From an uncultured Pseudorhodoferax sp. (lineage in GTDB: Bacteria; Pseudomonadota; Gammaproteobacteria; Burkholderiales; Burkholderiaceae): a stretch of 7,926 nt of DNA. The stretch lies in contig CAJYRH010000038.1 of the NCBI GenBank assembly GCA_913776795.1, positions 1-7,926 of the forward strand, written 5' to 3'. The translations under genes were made by a program, and so were the position numbers. The notes under the pieces were generated by a model. It was given only the letters and a program-made list of their open reading frames with translations, ran no database searches and was not told the origin of the DNA. Shown here piece after piece: positions 1 to 7,926 of the stretch (positions are counted from its first letter, which is position 1; each line of letters opens with the position of its first letter).

Positions 1-454
1 CCGGCACTGCGGCCTGGTCGGTCCCGGGTGCTTGCGGCGTTGCGTGCTGGCGCAGCACCTCGACCCAGGCGTCCACGGCGCCGGCGTCGGCCGACTTGCT
101 GATGTAGGCGCGCGCGCCCAGGCGCAACGCTTCCTCGCGGATGCGCAGGTCCTGCGCGCCGCTGAGCACCACGACCGGCACGCCAGGATGGTCGCGCCGC
201 AGGATGCGCAGGCCCGCGAAGCCCTTCGCATCGGGCAGCTGCAGGTCCAGCAGCACCAGCGCGATGGCATGCCGCGCTTCGGCGAGCCGCGCCAGGCCCT
301 GTTCGAGCGTGCCGGCCTCTTCGACCTCGTAGGAGCCCGCGAACTGCTGCAGGACCAGGGTGCGCACGCCCATGCGCACCAGCGCGTGGTCGTCGATCAC
401 GAGCAGCCGCCGGACGCCGGACGCGGCGGAGAGTGCAGGCGCGGTGGCGGACAT
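1..454 (-). CDS. Response regulator, receiver domain (partial, C-terminus outside window)
   Basis: The minus strand reads open from an ATG at 454 to the window edge (151 codons). The translation is a clear CheY-like receiver. An acidic pair D21-D22 follows a hydrophobic strand (RLLVIDDHALVRMG). The probable phospho-acceptor is D70 in LVLLDLQLPD, the conserved Ser/Thr is S98 in VVVLSGA, and the conserved lysine is K120 in AYISKS. The style (DDHALVR near the N-terminus, LPD after the acceptor, GARAYISKS at the end) resembles NarL/FixJ-type regulators. A LuxR-type DNA-binding domain would then be expected after residue 150, but that part is not in the window, so the output domain is inference. 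No convincing ribosome site precedes the ATG. An in-frame ATG at 499 would add 15 residues, and I prefer 454 because it gives the usual short N-terminus. It is transcribed divergently from dapC. The partner kinase and target genes are unknown. Confidence 0.88.
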   Translation of the reverse strand, partial: MSATAPALSAASGVRRLLVIDDHALVRMGVRTLVLQQFAGSYEVEEAGTLEQGLARLAEARHAIALVLLDLQLPDAKGFAGLRILRRDHPGVPVVVLSGAQDLRIREEALRLGARAYISKSADAGAVDAWVEVLRQHATPQAPGTDQAAVP

Positions 455-565
455 ATGCCGCGAAACATACCAACAAGGATGCAGGCTGACCAGCGGCATC
501 CGGCGGCGACGGTGACCGGGGTCATGGCCGCGCCCGACCCGGGCGCACCCCGATAATCCGGCCGC
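455..565. promoter_or_regulatory. Divergent intergenic region between response regulator and dapC
   Basis: This spacer must hold the start signals of both outward-facing genes. A GATAAT hexamer at 552-557 (5 of 6 matches to TATAAT) lies only 8 bp before the dapC ATG, and no recognisable -35 box sits 16-18 bp upstream of it. Two short dyads lie just upstream: TGACC-GG-GGTCA at 513-524 and CGCCCG-ACC-CGGGCG at 531-545. The second covers the place where a -35 element would sit. No Shine-Dalgarno motif precedes dapC, so a leaderless or nearly leaderless transcript is possible. All regulatory roles here are inference from position. Confidence 0.4.
552..557 (+). promoter_or_regulatory. Possible -10 element for dapC (GATAAT)
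   Basis: GATAAT matches TATAAT at five of six positions in otherwise very GC-rich DNA, and its last base is 8 bp before the dapC ATG at 566. Transcription from it would begin at or within a few bases of the start codon, which fits the lack of a Shine-Dalgarno motif. There is no -35 box at normal spacing, so this is a weak call. Confidence 0.3.
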
Positions 566-1792
566 ATGAATCCCCTGCTCGCCCGCCTGCAGCCCTACCC
601 GTTCGAACGGCTGCGCCAGTTGTTCACCGGCGTCACGCCGCCGCCCGGCCTGCGGCCGATCAGCCTGGGCATCGGCGAACCCAAACACCCGACCCCGGCA
701 TTCATCCAGTCCGCGCTGGCGGGCGACCTGCGTGACGGGCTGGCCGGCTACCCCCCGACGGCTGGGACGCCAGAACTGCGCGCAGCCTTCACCGGCTGGT
801 TGCAGCGCCGCTACGGCCTGGCGCTGGACGCGGCCACGCAGGTGCTGCCGGTGAATGGGTCGCGCGAGGCCTTATTCGCGTTCGCGCAGACCGTCATCGA
901 CCCAACACGGCCCGGTGCCACCGTGGTGTGCCCCAATCCGTTCTACCAGATCTACGAGGGCGCCGCCCTGCTGGCCGGTGCCCAGCCGTACTACGCGCCC
1001 AGCGATCCCCGGCGCAACTTCGCGGTGGACTGGGACAGCGTGCCGGCCGAGGTCTGGGCCCGCACCCAGCTGGTCTACGTCTGCTCGCCCGGCAACCCAA
1101 CCGGTGCGGTCATGCCGCTGGACGAATGGCGCAAGCTGTTCGACCTGTCGGACCGGCATGGCTTCGTGATCGCCTCGGACGAGTGCTACAGCGAGATCTA
1201 TTTCGCCGACACCGCCCCGCTGGGCGGCCTGGAGGCCGCCGCGCAGCTCGGCCGCAGCGACCTGCGCAACATCGTGGCGTTCACAAGCCTTTCCAAGCGC
1301 AGCAACGTGCCGGGCATGCGCTCGGGCTTCGTGGCGGGCGACGCTGCGCTGATCAAGCCGTATCTGCTCTACCGCACCTACCACGGCAGCGCCATGAGCC
1401 CCGTGGTGCAGACGGCCTCCATCGCCGCCTGGAACGACGAGGCGCACGTCCAGGCCAACCGCGCGCTGTACCGCGAGAAGTTCGCGGCCGTCACGCCGAT
1501 CCTGGCCGAAGCCATGGACGTGCGCCTGCCCGACGCCAGTTTCTACCTGTGGGCCGGCGTGCCGCTGCGCCCGGGCGAGCCGGCCGAGGGCAGCGATGCG
1601 CGCTTCGCCCGAGAACTGCTCGCTCAATACAATGTCACCGTCCTGCCCGGCAGCTACCTCGCACGCGAGGCCGCTGGCGCCAATCCCGGCCAGGGACGCG
1701 TGCGCATGGCCCTGGTCGCCGAGACCGCCGAATGCGTGGAAGCCGCGCAGCGCATCGTTCAATTCATCCAATCGAGACCGCAAACAGCATGA
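566..1792 (+). CDS. dapC: N-succinyldiaminopimelate aminotransferase DapC
   Basis: This 408-residue class I/II PLP-dependent aminotransferase is predicted to interconvert N-succinyl-2-amino-6-ketopimelate and N-succinyl-L,L-diaminopimelate with glutamate as amino donor, in the cytoplasm. The fold-type I signatures are all present: phosphate-contact segment N97-G-S-R-E, S174-P-G-N-P-T-G with N177, D205-E-C-Y with D205 and Y208 at the cofactor, Schiff-base lysine K244 in [11 protein letters not shown]252 in GMRSG, and carboxylate-binding R380 in GRVRMALV. The N-terminal [16 protein letters not shown] is characteristic of the betaproteobacterial DapC group described from the Bordetella pertussis dap locus, which differs from the ArgD-type enzyme that does this step in E. 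coli. The directly following dapD and nearby dapE support the assignment. The stop codon overlaps the dapD start as ATGA, implying coupled translation. The start at 566 has no visible ribosome site. Substrate specificity rests on family and context. Confidence 0.93.
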   Translation: MNPLLARLQPYPFERLRQLFTGVTPPPGLRPISLGIGEPKHPTPAFIQSALAGDLRDGLAGYPPTAGTPELRAAFTGWLQRRYGLALDAATQVLPVNGSREALFAFAQTVIDPTRPGATVVCPNPFYQIYEGAALLAGAQPYYAPSDPRRNFAVDWDSVPAEVWARTQLVYVCSPGNPTGAVMPLDEWRKLFDLSDRHGFVIASDECYSEIYFADTAPLGGLEAAAQLGRSDLRNIVAFTSLSKRSNVPGMRSGFVAGDAALIKPYLLYRTYHGSAMSPVVQTASIAAWNDEAHVQANRALYREKFAAVTPILAEAMDVRLPDASFYLWAGVPLRPGEPAEGSDARFARELLAQYNVTVLPGSYLAREAAGANPGQGRVRMALVAETAECVEAAQRIVQFIQSRPQTA

Positions 1793-2622
1793 GCCAACAG
1801 CTTCAGACCCTCATCGACAACGCGTGGGAGAGCCGCGCCAGCCTGTCGCCGCAAGCCGCCCCGAAGGAGGTGCAGGACGCCGTCGAGCACGTCATCGCCG
1901 AGCTCAACAACGGCAAGCTGCGCGTGGCCACGCGCGATGGCGTGGGCCAGTGGACCGTGCACCAGTGGATCAAGAAGGCCGTGCTGCTGTCCTTCCGCCT
2001 GAAGGACAACGAGGTCGTCAAGGCCGGCGAACTGGGCTTTTACGACAAGGTGCAGACCAAGTTCGCCCACCTGTCGGCCGACGAAATGAAGGCCACCGGA
2101 GTGCGCGTGGTGCCGCCGGCCGTGGCGCGCCGAGGCAGCTTCATCGCCAAAGGCGCGATCCTGATGCCCAGCTATGTGAACATCGGGGCCTACGTGGATG
2201 AAGGCACCATGGTCGACACCTGGGCCACCGTGGGCAGCTGCGCCCAGGTTGGCAAGAACGTGCACCTGTCCGGCGGCGTGGGCCTGGGCGGCGTGCTCGA
2301 GCCGCTGCAGGCGAACCCGACCATCATCGAGGACAACTGCTTCATCGGTGCGCGCTCCGAGGTCGTCGAAGGCGTGATCGTCGAGGAGAACGCGGTGCTC
2401 GGCATGGGCGTCTACCTGGGCCAGAGCACGCCGATCTTCAACCGCGCCACGGGTGAAATCAGCTATGGCCGCGTGCCTGCCGGCAGCGTCGTGATCAGCG
2501 GCAGCCTGCCCAAGACCGCGGCCAACGGCACCGCCTACAGCACCTATGCCGCCGTCATCGTCAAGACGGTGGATGCGCAAACGCGTGCCAAGACCAGCCT
2601 GAACGAGCTGCTGCGCGACTGA
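1789..2622 (+). CDS. dapD: 2,3,4,5-tetrahydropyridine-2,6-dicarboxylate N-succinyltransferase DapD
   Basis: This 277-residue protein, close to the 274 residues of E. coli DapD, transfers succinyl from succinyl-CoA to tetrahydrodipicolinate. That commits the pathway to the succinylase branch of DAP/lysine synthesis. The N-terminal third is the helical domain ([16 protein letters not shown] onward). From about residue 117 the protein is a left-handed parallel beta-helix built of hexapeptide repeats ([38 protein letters not shown]), consistent with the family's trimer. D143 in MVDTWATVG and E191 in GARSEVVEG are the probable equivalents of the catalytic Asp141/Glu189 of characterised DapD enzymes. 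The C-terminal [16 protein letters not shown] segment is the usual CoA-site region. The ATG lies inside the dapC stop (ATGA), so translation is probably coupled. No internal frameshift or missing motif is seen. Confidence 0.97.
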   Translation: MSQQLQTLIDNAWESRASLSPQAAPKEVQDAVEHVIAELNNGKLRVATRDGVGQWTVHQWIKKAVLLSFRLKDNEVVKAGELGFYDKVQTKFAHLSADEMKATGVRVVPPAVARRGSFIAKGAILMPSYVNIGAYVDEGTMVDTWATVGSCAQVGKNVHLSGGVGLGGVLEPLQANPTIIEDNCFIGARSEVVEGVIVEENAVLGMGVYLGQSTPIFNRATGEISYGRVPAGSVVISGSLPKTAANGTAYSTYAAVIVKTVDAQTRAKTSLNELLRD

Positions 2623-2675
2623 ATGGGCTATTCCCGGTCCCTGCGCTGCGCGCTGTGCCAAGTTCCTGGCGGGGG

Positions 2676-2689
2676 GGCCGCGAGCGGCC
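2676..2689 (+). repeat. Inverted repeat GGCCG-CGAG-CGGCC (hairpin)
   Basis: Five perfect GC pairs (2676-2680 with 2685-2689) close a four-base CGAG loop, about 54 bp after the dapD stop. No T-run follows, so it is not a standard intrinsic terminator. It may simply reflect GC-rich sequence, or it may protect the dapD 3' end. Confidence 0.45.
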
Positions 2690-2700
2690 AGGGCAGAACT

Positions 2701-2724
2701 CCTGCCGCTGCGTCCGGCGGCAGG
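2701..2724 (+). repeat. Inverted repeat CCTGCCGC / GCGGCAGG (8-bp hairpin)
   Basis: An eight-base perfect stem (2701-2708 with 2717-2724) encloses the loop TGCGTCCG. It lies 11 bp beyond the smaller hairpin, and together they form a structured island in the dapD-pilU spacer. The bases after the stem are GCCTGCTCCG, so there is no U-tract. Possible roles are attenuation, a processing site or mRNA 3'-end protection. None can be proved from sequence. Confidence 0.5.
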
Positions 2725-2808
2725 GCCTGCTCCGCAGCCGTCGGAGCCATGGCCAGGCATTGGTGGCGGGGACCCCGGCTGGCCCACCGCGCCATGATTC
2801 GACTTTTC

Positions 2809-2814
2809 GGAGAG
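2809..2814 (+). promoter_or_regulatory. Ribosome binding site of the PilU-like gene
   Basis: GGAGAG ends five bases before the ATG at 2820. It is the clearest Shine-Dalgarno motif in the window and fixes the start at MSTMERIL. A longer in-frame reading upstream to 2655 would run through the hairpin region and lacks family similarity. Confidence 0.7.
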
Positions 2815-2819
2815 CCAGC

Positions 2820-3968
2820 ATGAGCACCATGGAACGCATCCTGCGCCTGATGCAGGAGAAAAAAGCCTCCGACCTGTTCCTCTCGGCCAACGCGCCGGCG
2901 CAGCTCAAGATCAACGGGCTGACCGTGCCGATCAACAGCCAGGTGCTGCCCTTCGACGCGCCAGTCAAGCTGCTGGCCGAGGTGATGTCGGCGCCGCAGA
3001 TCCAGGAGCTGGACCGCACCGGCGAGCTCAACGCGGCCGTGTCGCTGAGTGGCGTCGGGCGCTTTCGCGTGAGCGCCATGCGCCAGCGCGGCAGCTACGC
3101 GGTGGTGGTGCGCTACATCAACACCGAGATCCCGACGCTGGAATCGCTCAACGTGCCGTCGGTGCTGGCCGATCTGGTGCAGCGCCGGCGCGGCCTGCTG
3201 CTCGTGGTCGGTGCCACCGGTGCGGGCAAGACCACCACGCTCGCGGCCATGATGGACCACCGCAACGAACGCCAGAGCGGGCACATCCTGACGATCGAGG
3301 AGCCCATCGAGTTCCTGTTCAAGAACAAGAAGTCCATCGTCAACCAGCGCGAGATCGGCACCGACACGCAATCGCTGCAGGTCGCGCTCAAGAACGCGCT
3401 GCGCCAGGCGCCCGATGTGATCCTGATCGGCGAGATCCGCGACCGCGAGACCATGTCGGCCGCCATCGCCTACGCCCAGACCGGCCACCTGTGCCTGGCC
3501 ACGCTGCATGCCAACAACAGCTACCAGGCGCTGAACCGCATCCTGAACTTCTACCCAGTCGAGGTGCGGCCTACCATGCTGGGCGACCTAGCGGCGGTGC
3601 TGCAGGCGGTTGTTTCGCAACGGCTGCTGCGCACGGTGCGCGGCGACCGCGTGCCGGCTGTCGAGGTGCTCATGAACACGGCGCTGGTGTCCGAGATGAT
3701 CGAGCACGGCGATTTCTCCGGCGTCAAGGAGGCCATGGAGAAATCCATCGCCGAAGGCTCGCAGACCTTCGAGGCCGACATCGCCCGGCTCATCACCGAG
3801 GGCGTGATCGAGCGACAGGAAGGCCTGTCCCACGCCGATTCGGCGACCAACCTGATGTGGCGGCTGCAGAACGACTTCTCGCGCGGCGCCGCCGCAGCGG
3901 CTGCCGCGCCTGCAGCGCCCGACGACGAACCCTCGTTCACCGAGTTCACGCTGGACGTGAAGACCTGA
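2820..3968 (+). CDS. pilU: PilT/PilU-family type IV pilus retraction ATPase, PilU-like
   Basis: This 382-residue cytoplasmic hexameric ATPase of the PilT/PilU type would power or assist type IV pilus retraction at the inner-membrane base of the pilus. An N-terminal PAS-like domain (about 1-100, with KKASDLFLSANAPAQLKING) precedes the RecA-like core. Core motifs are Walker A GATGAGKT with K137, an Asp-box TIEEPIEF (158-165), Walker B DVILIGEIRD with catalytic E205, and a His-box HLCLATLHANN with H223 and H230. PilU rather than PilT is favoured by YRN/HRN-GHI ahead of the Asp-box, CLATLHANNSYQALNRILNFYP, EVLMNTALVSEMI, SQTFEADI, and the acidic tail DDEPSFTEF. A seven-alanine linker (357-363) leads into that tail. 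No other pilus gene is in the window, and the gene lies between dapD and dapE, 3 bp from dapE. A paralogue of the main pilU elsewhere in the genome is possible, so the symbol is tentative. Confidence 0.88.
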   Translation: MSTMERILRLMQEKKASDLFLSANAPAQLKINGLTVPINSQVLPFDAPVKLLAEVMSAPQIQELDRTGELNAAVSLSGVGRFRVSAMRQRGSYAVVVRYINTEIPTLESLNVPSVLADLVQRRRGLLLVVGATGAGKTTTLAAMMDHRNERQSGHILTIEEPIEFLFKNKKSIVNQREIGTDTQSLQVALKNALRQAPDVILIGEIRDRETMSAAIAYAQTGHLCLATLHANNSYQALNRILNFYPVEVRPTMLGDLAAVLQAVVSQRLLRTVRGDRVPAVEVLMNTALVSEMIEHGDFSGVKEAMEKSIAEGSQTFEADIARLITEGVIERQEGLSHADSATNLMWRLQNDFSRGAAAAAAAPAAPDDEPSFTEFTLDVKT

Positions 3969-5995
<2,027 letters not shown>

Positions 5996-6002
5996 TTTTT
6001 TC

Positions 6003-6023
6003 GATCACCGCAGCGTGGTGATC
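6003..6023 (+). promoter_or_regulatory. Hairpin in the prmB-ABC-F spacer covering the SD-like sequence
   Basis: GATCACC (6003-6009) and GGTGATC (6017-6023) pair perfectly. A G-U and a C-G pair (6010/6016, 6011/6015) extend the stem to nine pairs around an AGC loop. The only Shine-Dalgarno-like bases before the ABC-F ATG at 6033 (GGTGAT, 6017-6022) lie in the 3' arm. The T-run (5996-6001) precedes the stem rather than following it, so it is not a + strand intrinsic terminator. On the minus strand the hairpin would be followed by A's, not T's. Translational control is inference. Confidence 0.45.
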
Positions 6024-6032
6024 CGCATCGCC

Positions 6033-7926
<1,894 letters not shown>

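Larger units (their letters stand above)
2623..2819 (+). other. 197-bp spacer between dapD and the PilU-like gene
   Basis: This is the longest non-coding gap in the series. It contains a run of seven G (2671-2677), two hairpin-forming inverted repeats (listed separately) and the ribosome site of the downstream gene. A 66-codon open frame starts immediately after the dapD stop and ends by ATGA overlap with the downstream start. It uses codons rare in the neighbours (AGA, AGG, GGG, GGA), lacks a ribosome site and resembles no protein I know, so I do not call it a gene. No promoter with both -10 and -35 boxes is evident, and no U-tract follows either hairpin. Confidence 0.6.

Noticed and set aside
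455..499. Upstream ATG at 499 as the response regulator start
   Set aside because: It would add 15 residues ahead of an already adequate N-terminus, and no ribosome site supports it. It remains possible but is less likely.
32..556. A 174-codon + strand frame opposite the response regulator
   Set aside because: The minus strand gives a receiver domain with every key residue, while the + strand product is R/A/H/Q-rich without recognisable motifs.
928..1788. N-terminal extension of DapD by 287 codons
   Set aside because: It overlaps dapC out of frame and has no domain similarity. DapD of normal length begins at the ATG at 1789.
2746..2784. GCCATGGC palindrome and GGCCAG...CTGGCC repeat before the pilus ATPase gene
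   Set aside because: The repeats are short, distant and very GC-rich. The central GGGG-A-CCCC cannot form a one-base loop, so nothing separates this from chance.

Overview
The window is high-GC DNA with tightly packed genes, most of them on the + strand, and no RNA gene, insertion sequence or CRISPR array that I can see. Protein content and gene order (dapC-dapD-dapE with a PilT/PilU-type ATPase, prmB and a YheS-type ABC-F protein) point to a betaproteobacterium of the order Burkholderiales, most likely Comamonadaceae or a close relative. That placement is recognition from memory, not a search, and I do not commit to a genus.

Layout: positions 1-454 hold the N-terminal receiver domain of a response regulator on the minus strand, cut off by the window edge. 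A divergent spacer of about 110 bp follows (455-565), with a GATAAT -10-like box very close to the next start codon and two small dyads. A co-directional series then runs to the right edge: dapC (566-1792), dapD (1789-2622, ATGA overlap), a 197-bp spacer with two hairpins, a PilU-like retraction ATPase (2820-3968), dapE (3972-5129, 3-bp gap), prmB (5126-5995, GTGA overlap), a 37-bp spacer with a hairpin, and a YheS-type ABC-F ATPase (6033 to beyond 7926).

How the genes fit together: DapD, DapC and DapE catalyse three consecutive steps of the succinylase branch of diaminopimelate/lysine synthesis: succinylation of tetrahydrodipicolinate, transamination to N-succinyl-L,L-DAP, and desuccinylation to L,L-DAP. 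PrmB methylates a glutamine of ribosomal protein uL3, and YheS-type ABC-F proteins act at the ribosome, so the 3' end of the series is translation-related. The pilus ATPase fits neither theme, and it sits within 3 bp of dapE. The window looks like a conserved housekeeping region rather than an accessory island. I found no convincing undescribed system. The points most worth checking are the embedded PilU-like ATPase, an NPLD-for-NHLD replacement in the first ABC-F cassette, and hairpins in the two larger spacers.
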